From Clostridia bacterium (GTDB lineage: Bacteria > Bacillota > Clostridia > Christensenellales > UBA1242): a DNA stretch of 47,863 nucleotides. Each line of letters opens with the position of its first letter. Position 1 is the first letter of the stretch. The notes below the pieces were generated by a model. That model made no database searches. It saw nothing but the letters and a program-made list of their open reading frames with translations, and had not been told where the DNA came from. The stretch covers positions 1-47,863 of the forward strand of contig SAAW01000007.1 in the NCBI GenBank assembly GCA_009929275.1, given 5' to 3'. This document shows, piece after piece, positions 11,634 through 19,870 of this stretch. Position numbers and translations under genes: made by a program.

Positions 11634-11690
11634 ACTTTAAAAAAATAAATAAAAATAAAGAAAAATAAATAAAAATAAATAAAAATAAAA
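11634..11690. repeat. A-rich tandem array of about 10-bp units
   Basis: Roughly five imperfect copies of AAAAATAAAT/AAAAATAAAG lie between the GLUG gene stop and its terminator. This is low-complexity sequence with no coding potential. Confidence 0.6.
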
Positions 11691-11692
11691 AA

Positions 11693-11721
11693 AGGACGCT
11701 TAAAAAAAGGCATCCTTTTTT
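11693..11721. terminator. Bidirectional terminator between GLUG gene and spoVG
   Basis: AAAGGA at the left pairs with TCCTTT at the right, flanked by an A run on one side and a T run on the other. The inner part has a mismatch. It lies between two convergent genes and could serve both. Confidence 0.6.
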
Positions 11722-11753
11722 GGCTAAACTGAGATATAAATTGAAAAGTGAAT

Positions 11754-12023
11754 TTATTGAGCTTCTTTTTGCACTTTTTCAAATTCTGCCAAAATAGCAG
11801 CTCTGATTTGTTCTCTTGTCTCTGTGTTTAGTGGGTGAACAGTGTCTTTATATTCGCCGTCCAAAGTTTTTCTACTAGGCATTGCAATGAAATAACCTTG
11901 ATTACCTTCGATAATTTTGATGTCGTGAACAACAAAGCATTCGTCAATTGTCATTGATGCCACTGCTTTAAGTTTTTGGTCATCTTTTTTTACCATTCTC
12001 ACTCTTATGTCTGAAATGTTCAA
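11754..12023 (-). CDS. spoVG: SpoVG family RNA/DNA-binding regulator
   Basis: 89 aa, the normal length for SpoVG. The N-terminal I-S-D-I-R-V-R, the central core ending in F-V-V-H-D-I-K-I-I, and the G-Y-F-I-A-M-P-S-R-K stretch are family hallmarks. SpoVG proteins are small nucleic-acid-binding regulators linked to sporulation, cell envelope and virulence genes. The start is a TTG codon at 12023 with a GGAAGG ribosome site upstream; there is no ATG that would keep the conserved N-terminus. It is divergent from murC, a common kind of neighbourhood since spoVG often lies near cell-wall genes. Its presence fits a Bacillota origin but does not prove that the organism sporulates. Confidence 0.95.
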   Translation of the reverse strand: MNISDIRVRMVKKDDQKLKAVASMTIDECFVVHDIKIIEGNQGYFIAMPSRKTLDGEYKDTVHPLNTETREQIRAAILAEFEKVQKEAQ

Positions 12024-12131
12024 AGTCCTATACCTTCCTTTTTTTTAAGGATTATCCCTTAACTGCATAAATTTTATAATATTATCGCTAAAATAGCAAA
12101 CAAATTTGATAAAAAAATCATATTTAATATT

Positions 12132-13478
12132 GTGCAACAGTTTTTAGATAATTATAAAAATATATTTTTTGTTGGAATTGGTGGAATTAGTATGAGTGGC
12201 TTGGCAGTTTTGCTAAAAAATAGCGGAAAGAAAGTGTCGGGCAGTGACTCCACAAAAAGTGAAAATACAAACAGACTCAAATTGCAAGGGATAAAAGTTT
12301 ATATAGGTCACAAATCACGGCATATAAAAGGTTGCGATCTAGTTGTTTTTTCAGGGGCAATCAAAAAAGATAATCCCGAACTCGTTTTTGCAAGGAAAAA
12401 TAAAGTCCCAACAATTGAAAGGTCGCTTCTTTTGAGGTATGTCAGTGATGACTATAAAAATGTGATTGCAGTGTCAGGCACTCATGGGAAAACGACGACA
12501 ACAGCAATGATTTCGCATATATTTTCATTGGCAAAGTTATGTCCCACAGTTCATCTTGGCGGAATGTTTGAAAAATTCAAAGGCAATGTGCTCATTGGAG
12601 GGAAAGATTTTTTCATCGCAGAGGCGTGTGAATTTAGAGATAGTTTTCTAACTTTATCACCCAATGTCTGCGTTATAACAAATTTTGAAGAGGAACACCT
12701 CGATTATTTTAAGACTTTTAACAAGGAAATAAGTTCCTTTTCAAGTTTTTCCAAAAAAGCAAAAGAGGTTTGTTTTGCAAACATTTCTTGTCAAAAACAC
12801 TTGGGAGAACAAGAAAAACTTGTATATGTGGGCGATAAGAATGGCTATCACATTGAAAATGTGAAAAAAAACATTTCAAAAAAATATTCTTTCAATGTTT
12901 TTTTTGGGGATAAATTTGTTGAAAACTTTTCGTTAAATGTGTTTGGGGAATACAATATTCAAAATGCGTTAATGGCAATTTGCACCGCAATTCATTATAA
13001 AATTGACAAAAAAATTATTAAAAAAGCACTCTTATCTTTCGAAAATGTGCACAGGCGTTTTGAAAAGGTGGGGAATTTTGAAAGTAATATTGTCCTTATT
13101 GACTATGCTCATCACCCAACAGAAATTAAAGAAAGCATCAAAACTTGCAAAGAAGTTTTTGACAAAAAAATCATTTGCATTTTTCAGCCCCACACCTTTT
13201 CTCGCACAAAGAATTTGATAGACAAATTCACAACTTGTTTTGAAGGTGTGGATAAACTTTTTCTTGTTAAGACATATTCCGCACGAGAAAAATTTGACTA
13301 TGTGGGAAGCGCAACCTATTTGAAAGAAAAGATTTTAGAGAATAAGCCAGATTTTGAAGTTGAGGGTGACTATTCAAACAAAAAAACACTTATAAAAATC
13401 AAAAAGAGCAAATTCAAAGATTGTGTGCTTTTATTTTTAGGAGCAGGGAATGTCGAAGAAATATCTAAAAATTTGTGA
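12132..13478 (+). CDS. murC: UDP-N-acetylmuramate--L-alanine ligase
   Basis: 448 aa, close to the family's usual length. It catalyses the ATP-dependent addition of L-Ala to UDP-MurNAc, the first peptide step of peptidoglycan synthesis in the cytoplasm. The N-terminal nucleotide-sugar-binding domain shows F-V-G-I-G-G-I-S-M-S-G, the ATP loop is S-G-T-H-G-K-T-T-T-T near residue 115, and the Mur ligase C-terminal domain shows the D-Y-A-H-H-P-T-E-I motif. The start is GTG 12132. No clear Shine-Dalgarno precedes it, but the next in-frame ATG would cut into the G-I-G-G-I-S-M-S-G loop. It is the only peptidoglycan precursor enzyme with certain identity here; the operon at 37-44 kb also contains a Ddl-like ligase. 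Confidence 0.96.
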   Translation: MQQFLDNYKNIFFVGIGGISMSGLAVLLKNSGKKVSGSDSTKSENTNRLKLQGIKVYIGHKSRHIKGCDLVVFSGAIKKDNPELVFARKNKVPTIERSLLLRYVSDDYKNVIAVSGTHGKTTTTAMISHIFSLAKLCPTVHLGGMFEKFKGNVLIGGKDFFIAEACEFRDSFLTLSPNVCVITNFEEEHLDYFKTFNKEISSFSSFSKKAKEVCFANISCQKHLGEQEKLVYVGDKNGYHIENVKKNISKKYSFNVFFGDKFVENFSLNVFGEYNIQNALMAICTAIHYKIDKKIIKKALLSFENVHRRFEKVGNFESNIVLIDYAHHPTEIKESIKTCKEVFDKKIICIFQPHTFSRTKNLIDKFTTCFEGVDKLFLVKTYSAREKFDYVGSATYLKEKILENKPDFEVEGDYSNKKTLIKIKKSKFKDCVLLFLGAGNVEEISKNL

Positions 13479-13481
13479 AAA

Positions 13482-13506
13482 AAAAAGGACTGACGCCCTT
13501 TTCTTA
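13482..13506. terminator. Weak bidirectional terminator between murC and rpmE
   Basis: AAAAGG and CCTTTT flank an 8-10 base loop, with A and T runs on the two sides, between convergent genes. The stem is short. Confidence 0.4.
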
Positions 13507-13523
13507 AACTCAAAAAATAAATA

Positions 13524-13727
13524 TTACAAATTGTGTCTTTTTTGAAATTTTTCCACTTTACCGTTTGTGTCCACAATCTTTTGTTTTCCAGTGAAAAATG
13601 GGTGACATTTGTTACAAATGTCAATTTTAATCTTATCGCCGGGCTTTGTTGATTTTGTTATAAATTTTTCTCCACAAGCACATTCAATTTCAACTTCATG
13701 GTAATTTGGTTGTATGTTAGCGTTCAT
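13524..13727 (-). CDS. rpmE: 50S ribosomal protein L31 (zinc-binding form)
   Basis: 67 aa starting at ATG 13727, seven bases after a perfect AGGAGG; the longer open frame upstream (to 13814) overlaps the promoter and is not coding. C-A-C near residue 16 and [13 protein letters not shown] give the four zinc cysteines of the 'C+' type of L31, followed by the usual basic tail. Bacteria with C+ L31 often hold a zinc-free paralogue used in zinc starvation, but none is in this window. Confidence 0.96.
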   Translation of the reverse strand: MNANIQPNYHEVEIECACGEKFITKSTKPGDKIKIDICNKCHPFFTGKQKIVDTNGKVEKFQKRHNL

Positions 13728-13769
13728 AATTGGCCTCCTAAATTGATAAACTTTTAAACTAGTAAATAG

Positions 13770-13798
13770 AGTATAAAACAAAATTTTTGTCAAGTCAA
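13770..13798 (-). promoter_or_regulatory. Sigma-A promoter of rpmE
   Basis: On the minus strand TTGACT (13798-13793) and TATACT (13775-13770) are 17 bases apart, about 43 bases before the rpmE start. Confidence 0.7.
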
Positions 13799-13829
13799 TG
13801 TTTTTTATCAGCAAATTGAGTATAGTTAT

Positions 13830-13858
13830 TTGACTTTATTTTTACATACAAATATAAT
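13830..13858 (+). promoter_or_regulatory. Sigma-A promoter of the SHOCT membrane protein gene
   Basis: TTGACT (13830-13835) and TATAAT (13853-13858) are separated by 17 bases, 33 bases before the gene start and divergent from the rpmE promoter. Confidence 0.75.
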
Positions 13859-13890
13859 TAGAAATATTAAAGGATTCTTAAGGGGTGAAA

Positions 13891-14790
13891 ATGAATAAAA
13901 AAGTAGTGAAATTCTCAGGAATTTTAACAGTAATTATATCATTAATTTTATTTTTGAGCATGGCATTTCTGCTTTGCTATTTGTTTGAGTTAATAACAGG
14001 ATTTACCCAAGGAGCAGTAATTGCCGAATTAATAACTTTTATTTTTATTTATCCAATATATTATGTTTTCACTCAATATCTTTCGCTTGATTTTGATATG
14101 CTTATACAGTTAATTGCTGGGGTTTTTGCACTTTTCACACTTGTTATGATGATTTGGGGAATCAAAGAGATTTCTCTTGCAAAAAAAGATGATGAGAGTT
14201 TTGCAAGGTGCAAAAAATCTTGTGCCTTTATGATGATGCTTAAATTCTTATTTTTTGCCTACAACGCATTTGTATTAATATTTTCATTTGTTTCTGAAGA
14301 TATTGCCTTAATTTTTGAAGATGTAAATTCCTACATTGGAGTGCAATACATTTCTCAAATCATAATTGCCGTTTTGTGCGTCATAACTTTGCTAAATTTT
14401 TTAATTCCAGTTGTTGCATTTTCAAAGGCTTCAAAATTCTTAAAAAATGGCGGACAAACTGATAATTTTAATCAGCAAAATGTTGTAAATTCTTTTCAAA
14501 ATGCAAACAATCAAGGAGAATATCAAAAATCAGTTTATCAAGCCCCATACTATAATGCACAGCAAAGCGAACCTCTCAATCCAAGCGACATAACTCACCC
14601 AGTGAGCGATGCTGAAAGTTCTGAATATGGCATAACCATAATTCCGGGGCAAGACGGAGTCCCCTACAACATCACTCAAAAAGGCATTGACGATTTGATA
14701 AGACTCGAAAGATTGCGTGCAAGTGGAACGATTGATGAACAAAACTATACTGTAATGAAAGAAAAGATTTGTCGAAGTAACATATCTTAA
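13891..14790 (+). CDS. Membrane protein with C-terminal SHOCT domain
   Basis: 299 aa from ATG 13891, which follows AAGGGGTG with good spacing; the upstream GTG at 13885 lies inside that site. Four hydrophobic segments occupy roughly residues 8-35, 45-70, 75-95 and 110-180, the last stretch being two helices. A hydrophilic Asn/Gln/Ser-rich linker follows. The last ~30 residues (D-D-L-I-R-L-E-R-L-R-A-S-G-T-I-D-E) match the short C-terminal (SHOCT) oligomerisation motif. The function is unknown; SHOCT domains often cap small membrane proteins in Bacillota. The next gene begins 60 bases downstream without a terminator, so the two may be co-transcribed. Confidence 0.8.
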   Translation: MNKKVVKFSGILTVIISLILFLSMAFLLCYLFELITGFTQGAVIAELITFIFIYPIYYVFTQYLSLDFDMLIQLIAGVFALFTLVMMIWGIKEISLAKKDDESFARCKKSCAFMMMLKFLFFAYNAFVLIFSFVSEDIALIFEDVNSYIGVQYISQIIIAVLCVITLLNFLIPVVAFSKASKFLKNGGQTDNFNQQNVVNSFQNANNQGEYQKSVYQAPYYNAQQSEPLNPSDITHPVSDAESSEYGITIIPGQDGVPYNITQKGIDDLIRLERLRASGTIDEQNYTVMKEKICRSNIS

Positions 14791-14849
14791 AAAATATGAA
14801 AAATCTTTAAAGGTTTTCTTAAATTTATGTCGTTAAATGGAGAAAAATT

Positions 14850-16898
14850 TTGAAATCCAATCTAATGAAAAATTTTTTATTTTTAATACTTCTTTCTTTT
14901 GGCATAATTTGTTCAATTCACTGCCTTTCAGTCAATCAGCAAAATTTCGCACAAGCAAACGAGATAATAGAGGAGGTTGACTACAATCAACCTCAATCAA
15001 CAGAAAAAGAAGCGTTAAGTTCGCCTACAACAGTTTTTATAACTTCAATTTCTCCAATCAATAGAGTCTACGACGGAACAAATATCATCGATTTAGAGTT
15101 TACTATCGACTTAACTGTTGATGGACTTTCTGTCATCGGAAAAGGGACGACGCAGACTGCAAATGTCGACAACGGGAAAATCGTCACCGTGGACATTTCT
15201 TCACTTCAACTTATAGGTGAAAACGCCGAAGACTACTCTCTCAGCACAATTTTACCCACTGAAGCGCTGTCTGTCGATATCACAAAAAGACTTGTGACTT
15301 TCAATTGGGGAGTTGTGGGCAATCAAACAACTTTTGACTACACTGGAAACAGTTTAACAAACAAAATCAGCCCCTTTTATCTTGATATAAACAATGTTAC
15401 TCATTTGCTAAGTTTTTCCATTTCGGGATATTCTTTCACAGGCAGTGCATATTCTCCAAATGAATTTTTCCGTCCGGGCAACTACATCGCAACAATGATA
15501 ACAGAAAGTCAAAACTACCTTTTGACAGACTCCACTGGACAAACTACAAAGAGTTTTTCTATTTTAAGGATAGACCCAACTTTCACCTTTTCAAAAACAA
15601 GTTTTACATACACGGGACAAGTTCAAAATCTTGCTGACTATGTTGTAGTGAATAATCAAGAGCAAACCATAATTTTTTCATCACAAACAACGACTTTCAC
15701 CACATATTCAGAGGCGGAGTCTTTGATTGGCATCACAATTTTTGTGGCACAATCGCAGAACTATAATTCCAAAAGTCAAGTTTACAATTTCACAATGTCA
15801 AAGGCGGAGTCGTCGGTCAACTGGTCATCTTTACCAATTTCCTCCATATATAATGGGCAGGTTCAGACAATTAACAAGTCGCTAATCACAGTGAACAACA
15901 CCGAACAAGAAGTTTCTGTGATTGTGAATGACGGCAAAACATTGCTGAATGCTGGAAGTTATAGGATTACAATTCAAACGATTGAATCCAGCAATTATAC
16001 TGCTTATATATACGATGATTTTAACTTTGAAATTTTGAAGAAACAGATTTATGTTTCCCAATTTTCGTGGCAAAACACCACAAGTTTTACATATGAAAGA
16101 AACACAATACACTCAGTCGGACTTGATATTTCAAACGAAGAAATAGCGCCAGTTTATGGCGGTGTCTATTATGCGACGAATGCCGGCACATATACTGCCA
16201 AAGTCAGCAGTTATATTTTAACTGACAGCGAAAACACTGAAATTGTGGGGACGACAAGTGGACTTATTTGGACAATAAATAGAAGAGTCCAATCAATTCC
16301 AACACTAACTTCTCAGAGTTCTTTTGTCTATAACGGCAGTGAACAGCGAATTATTTTCAATGTTATGTCAAACATATATCTTTCAGTTTCAAACTATTCG
16401 GCAACAAACGCAGGAAATTATGAAGCAAAAATTTCTTTGAATGATAACAACTCAATTTGGAACAACTGGACTATCGACACAATTTGTGTAAGTTGGAGCA
16501 TTGAAAAAGCCGTGGTTGCCATTCCAGAAATCACTCAAAATCTCTTTTACACAGGAGGAATACAGGCCATTCCCATTGAAGAAAGTGAACACTTTGATGT
16601 CATCAATGCAACGGCAACTGCTGTCGGTGAATACACTTCATATCTTGTTCTCATAGACCCAGATAACTACACCTTTGAAGATGAACAAAATTCATACTTG
16701 ACAATAAACTGGCAGATTTTAGAAGTCGAAAGCCATGAGAAATTTTCATTTTTTGCAATCTTTTTTGGAGTTGGATTGATGATTTTTGGAGGTCTTGCCT
16801 TAACTTTGCAGTTCACAATTAAAAAGCGAAAAAGAAAAAAAAGGCATGCAGAAATACTTAACGCCCAAGTCTTAGATAAATTGAAAAATAAAAAATAA
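14850..16898 (+). CDS. MBG-repeat surface protein with C-terminal membrane anchor
   Basis: 682 aa. The TTG at 14850 has GGAG (14839-14842) seven bases upstream, whereas the in-frame ATG at 14865 is too far from any ribosome site, so TTG is preferred. A signal peptide runs to about A-Q-A near residue 35. The body carries several MBG/YDG-like repeats ('Y-x-G-x-x-Q' at the start, 'N-A-G-x-Y' in the middle, 'F-x-I-x-K' at the end). Near residue 635 there is one transmembrane helix followed by a K/R-rich tail (KKRKRKKRHAE). This is the same architecture as the giant protein at the left edge, so the two are probably members of one paralogous family of surface proteins. Confidence 0.85.
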   Translation: MKSNLMKNFLFLILLSFGIICSIHCLSVNQQNFAQANEIIEEVDYNQPQSTEKEALSSPTTVFITSISPINRVYDGTNIIDLEFTIDLTVDGLSVIGKGTTQTANVDNGKIVTVDISSLQLIGENAEDYSLSTILPTEALSVDITKRLVTFNWGVVGNQTTFDYTGNSLTNKISPFYLDINNVTHLLSFSISGYSFTGSAYSPNEFFRPGNYIATMITESQNYLLTDSTGQTTKSFSILRIDPTFTFSKTSFTYTGQVQNLADYVVVNNQEQTIIFSSQTTTFTTYSEAESLIGITIFVAQSQNYNSKSQVYNFTMSKAESSVNWSSLPISSIYNGQVQTINKSLITVNNTEQEVSVIVNDGKTLLNAGSYRITIQTIESSNYTAYIYDDFNFEILKKQIYVSQFSWQNTTSFTYERNTIHSVGLDISNEEIAPVYGGVYYATNAGTYTAKVSSYILTDSENTEIVGTTSGLIWTINRRVQSIPTLTSQSSFVYNGSEQRIIFNVMSNIYLSVSNYSATNAGNYEAKISLNDNNSIWNNWTIDTICVSWSIEKAVVAIPEITQNLFYTGGIQAIPIEESEHFDVINATATAVGEYTSYLVLIDPDNYTFEDEQNSYLTINWQILEVESHEKFSFFAIFFGVGLMIFGGLALTLQFTIKKRKRKKRHAEILNAQVLDKLKNKK

Positions 16899-16931
16899 CA
16901 ATAATATTTTGATTTTAATATAAAAAATAAA

Positions 16932-17396
16932 TTAATTTGAATAGACGCCATAGACTACTGTGGTGTCTATTATTTTATTCTTCATTTCATTTTCAAGTTG
17001 TGTCTTCGAAAAGTTTCCAAAGAGTCGCAAATTTTCACTTAAAGCAAAAACGGAAATTTTATATTTATGTGGCTTGTCAGATGGGCAAGGTCCGCCATAA
17101 CAATTTTCGTTCCACGTGTTTGTTCCTTGAATGAAATCGTTTGAAGTTTTGCTTTCATTTTCTCCTAAAGAAGTCCTGTGAAGATTGGCAATCAACCAAT
17201 GCACCCATATTTTCCCACAAAAAGGCTGAGAGTCGGGGTCTTCAAATATAATAGCAAAAGATTTTGTGCCTTTTGGTGCATCAATTATTTCAAAAGGAAA
17301 CGAAAGAGTTGGCATTCCAAATCGAAATTCTTTTCCTCTTTTGCCATATTTGTCGGCTATAATGCCGTTTTTTATTCCTTCACTTATAAATTTCAT
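16932..17396 (-). CDS. YbhB/YbcL-type PEBP (Raf kinase inhibitor-like) protein
   Basis: 154 aa, the typical length of bacterial phosphatidylethanolamine-binding-like proteins. D-P-D-S, V-H-W-L and Y-G-G-P-C-P form the conserved anion-binding pocket, and the protein has no signal peptide, so it is cytoplasmic. The biochemical role of the bacterial family is still unclear. ATG 17396 follows GAGG. The gene is convergent with the MBG-repeat protein gene and divergent from the hydrogenase operon. Confidence 0.92.
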   Translation of the reverse strand: MKFISEGIKNGIIADKYGKRGKEFRFGMPTLSFPFEIIDAPKGTKSFAIIFEDPDSQPFCGKIWVHWLIANLHRTSLGENESKTSNDFIQGTNTWNENCYGGPCPSDKPHKYKISVFALSENLRLFGNFSKTQLENEMKNKIIDTTVVYGVYSN

Positions 17397-17522
17397 TTTA
17401 TCCTCACAACATAGTTTATATAAAATTCACTTAATTAACAAGTTTTTAAATTAAGTTGTTTCATTTAGTTTTTAAAAATAAGATATCGCGGTATAATAAA
17501 ACAATATAATTTTGGAGATAAA

Positions 17523-18008
17523 ATGAACAAATGTGAAGATGTTAGGTTCACAGAACTTAAAAAAAGAATTGATAAAATTAAACATAAAAAAGGCGCACCC
17601 ATAATTTGCTTGCAGGAAGCACAAACAATTTTTGGCTATCTGTGCTTCGAGATTTTAGAATTTATAAGCATAGAGATAAAAATAAGCGTCCAAAAACTCT
17701 ATGAGGTTGCAAGTTATTATCCGCAGTTTAAATTATCACTTCCCGCAAAACACAAAATTTCAGTGTGTCTTGGCACTGCGTGTTATGTCCGTGGGGCAGG
17801 CGAAGTTTTGGACAGTGTGAAAAGAGTACTTGGCATCTGTGAGGGAGAAAGTTCAAAAGACGACTATTTTAGTTTGGACACAGTCAGGTGTCTTGGTTGT
17901 TGTTCGCTCGCCCCTGTGATGATGATTGACGAACAATTTTTTCCAAATGTTCAAGCGGAAAAAGTGGAAAAGATAATAAGAGATTTTAAAGACAGTCACC
18001 CGTCATAA
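17523..18008 (+). CDS. hydC: NuoE/HydC-type [2Fe-2S] subunit of [FeFe]-hydrogenase
   Basis: 161 aa, the usual length of NuoE-like subunits. C-L-G-T-A-C near residue 83 and C-L-G-C-C near residue 125 give the four cysteines of the thioredoxin-fold [2Fe-2S] cluster. It is the smallest member of the three-gene set followed 11 bases later by the NuoF-like subunit, and in HydABC enzymes it passes electrons at the NAD(H) side. GGAG seven bases upstream supports ATG 17523. TATAAT at 17492-17497 is a likely -10 box, but its -35 is poor. Confidence 0.92.
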   Translation: MNKCEDVRFTELKKRIDKIKHKKGAPIICLQEAQTIFGYLCFEILEFISIEIKISVQKLYEVASYYPQFKLSLPAKHKISVCLGTACYVRGAGEVLDSVKRVLGICEGESSKDDYFSLDTVRCLGCCSLAPVMMIDEQFFPNVQAEKVEKIIRDFKDSHPS

Positions 18009-18019
18009 AAGAGGATATA

Positions 18020-19858
18020 ATGAAAGATTTACTAAGAGAAACAAAAGAAAAATATTTTGAAATCGTGGAAAACAGAAAAACAGGCGGAAAGTTCAGGCAA
18101 ATCCTTGTGTGTGGTGGTACGGCTTGTTTGTTTAACGACGCAGAGGATATTTTTCAAACTTTTAAAGACTTATGCAAAGATATGAAAAACGTCTCTGTTT
18201 TAAGCCCCGGTTGCTTTGGGCTTTGCGAAGAAGGTCCATTTGCAATAATCTATCCCGAAGGCACTGCCTATGGACATTTGACAGTGGACAAAGTGAAAAG
18301 AATTATGAAAGAGCAAATTATTGAGGGTAAAATTCCCCTCGACATTTGTTATAATGTGCAAAATGGAAAACTTGTGGAAATGAAGGAGATGCCTTTTTTC
18401 AAAAAACAAAGGCGAATTGTTCTTCAAAATTGTGGACTAATTGACCCTCTAAAAATTGAAGAATATGTGGCAAAAGACGGCTATTTTGCCCTTGAAAAGT
18501 GCTTAAAAACGCTTTCCCCACAGCAAATTATTGACATTGTAAAAGAAAGCGGACTAAGAGGTCGTGGCGGTGGTGGATTCCCAACAGGAAAAAAATGGGA
18601 GATGACTGCGAAAAGTATTTCTGATGAAAAATATGTCTGTTGCAACGCCGATGAGGGCGACCCGGGTGCATTTATGGACAGATCCATTTTGGAAAGCGAC
18701 CCTCAAAGCGTGATTGAAGCAATGATAATTGCGGGCTTTGCAATTGGCTCTCATAAAGGATACATCTATGTCCGAGCAGAATATGCGCACGCCATTGAAG
18801 TTTTAAAAAAAGCACTTGTGCAAGCCAGAAAATTTGGAGTGCTGGGTGAAAACATTTTAGGCTCAGGCTTTAATTTTGACATAGATTTAAGTTTTGGTGC
18901 AGGGCTTTTTGTTTGCGGAGAGGAAACTGCGCTGATGAGAAGTATTGAGGGCAAACGCGGTGAACCTCGACCTCGACCACCCTATCCAGCCGAAAAAGGA
19001 CTTTTTGACAAGCCAACACTGCTTAATAATGTGGAGACATATTCCAATGTCCCTCAAATTATTTTGAAAGGCTCAGAGTGGTTTTCAAACATCGGCACAG
19101 AAACTTCAAAAGGAACAAAAGTCTTTTCGCTCACTGGGAAGATAAAAAACACAGGGCTTGTGGAAGTTCCAATGGGAATGACAATCAAAGAAATGATTTT
19201 CGATATAGGCGGTGGCATTTTAGATGACAAAAAGTTCAAAGCGGTTCAAATGGGCGGACCATCTGGTGGTTGTCTGCCTGCTTCAAAGCAAGAAGTTAAG
19301 ATAGATTATGACAATCTTGTTAAAAACGGCTCAATGATGGGCAGTGGCGGAATGATTGTGATGGACGAAAATGCTTGCATGGTGGACATTGCAAAGTTTT
19401 TTATGGAATTTATGGTGAGTGAATCTTGTGGCAAATGCGTTCCGTGCAGAATTGGAACAAAACGAATTTTAGAAACTTTGGAAAAGATTACAAAAGGAAA
19501 AGCAGAAGAAAATGACCTTGAAAAACTGAAAGAATTGTGTTTTCAAGTGAAACAAAATTCACTCTGTGGCCTAGGACAAACTGCACCAAATCCAGTTTTG
19601 TCAACGATAGAGAACTTTGGTGAAGAGTATGTCGCTCACATAAGAGATAAAAAATGCCCAGCAGGCGTTTGTGTTGATCTCAAAACATATGAAATAGACA
19701 AGGAAAAATGCGTCGGGTGTGGGCTTTGTGCAAAAAACTGCCCCACACAAGCAATCTCAGGGGAAATAAAAAAACCTTTTGTTATCGACCAAGAAAAATG
19801 TATAAAATGTGGATTGTGTGCAAAAAGTTGTCACTTTGGTGCAGTTAAAAAAAATTAG
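18020..19858 (+). CDS. hydB: NuoF/HydB-type flavoprotein subunit of [FeFe]-hydrogenase
   Basis: 612 aa. Domains in order: an N-terminal thioredoxin-like [2Fe-2S] segment (C-G-G-T-A-C and S-P-G-C-F-G-L-C), an FMN/NAD-binding core with G-L-R-G-R-G-G-G-G-F-P and C-N-A-D-E-G-D-P-G-A, the N3-type [4Fe-4S] motif C-G-K-C-V-P-C-R, and a C-terminal bacterial ferredoxin domain with two C-x-x-C-x-x-C-x-x-x-C sets. The extra N- and C-terminal clusters are typical of HydB of electron-bifurcating hydrogenases and not of the plain Complex I subunit. It binds NAD(H) and FMN and works with the neighbouring HydC and HydA. Confidence 0.93.
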   Translation: MKDLLRETKEKYFEIVENRKTGGKFRQILVCGGTACLFNDAEDIFQTFKDLCKDMKNVSVLSPGCFGLCEEGPFAIIYPEGTAYGHLTVDKVKRIMKEQIIEGKIPLDICYNVQNGKLVEMKEMPFFKKQRRIVLQNCGLIDPLKIEEYVAKDGYFALEKCLKTLSPQQIIDIVKESGLRGRGGGGFPTGKKWEMTAKSISDEKYVCCNADEGDPGAFMDRSILESDPQSVIEAMIIAGFAIGSHKGYIYVRAEYAHAIEVLKKALVQARKFGVLGENILGSGFNFDIDLSFGAGLFVCGEETALMRSIEGKRGEPRPRPPYPAEKGLFDKPTLLNNVETYSNVPQIILKGSEWFSNIGTETSKGTKVFSLTGKIKNTGLVEVPMGMTIKEMIFDIGGGILDDKKFKAVQMGGPSGGCLPASKQEVKIDYDNLVKNGSMMGSGGMIVMDENACMVDIAKFFMEFMVSESCGKCVPCRIGTKRILETLEKITKGKAEENDLEKLKELCFQVKQNSLCGLGQTAPNPVLSTIENFGEEYVAHIRDKKCPAGVCVDLKTYEIDKEKCVGCGLCAKNCPTQAISGEIKKPFVIDQEKCIKCGLCAKSCHFGAVKKN

Positions 19859-19870
19859 AAAGGAAAAATT

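Noticed and set aside
11634-11690. Possible CRISPR-like array
   Set aside because: Units of about 10 A-rich bases without spacers; simple low-complexity repeat.
13728-13814. N-terminal extension of rpmE
   Set aside because: It covers the promoter and the perfect AGGAGG site; L31 starts at 13727.
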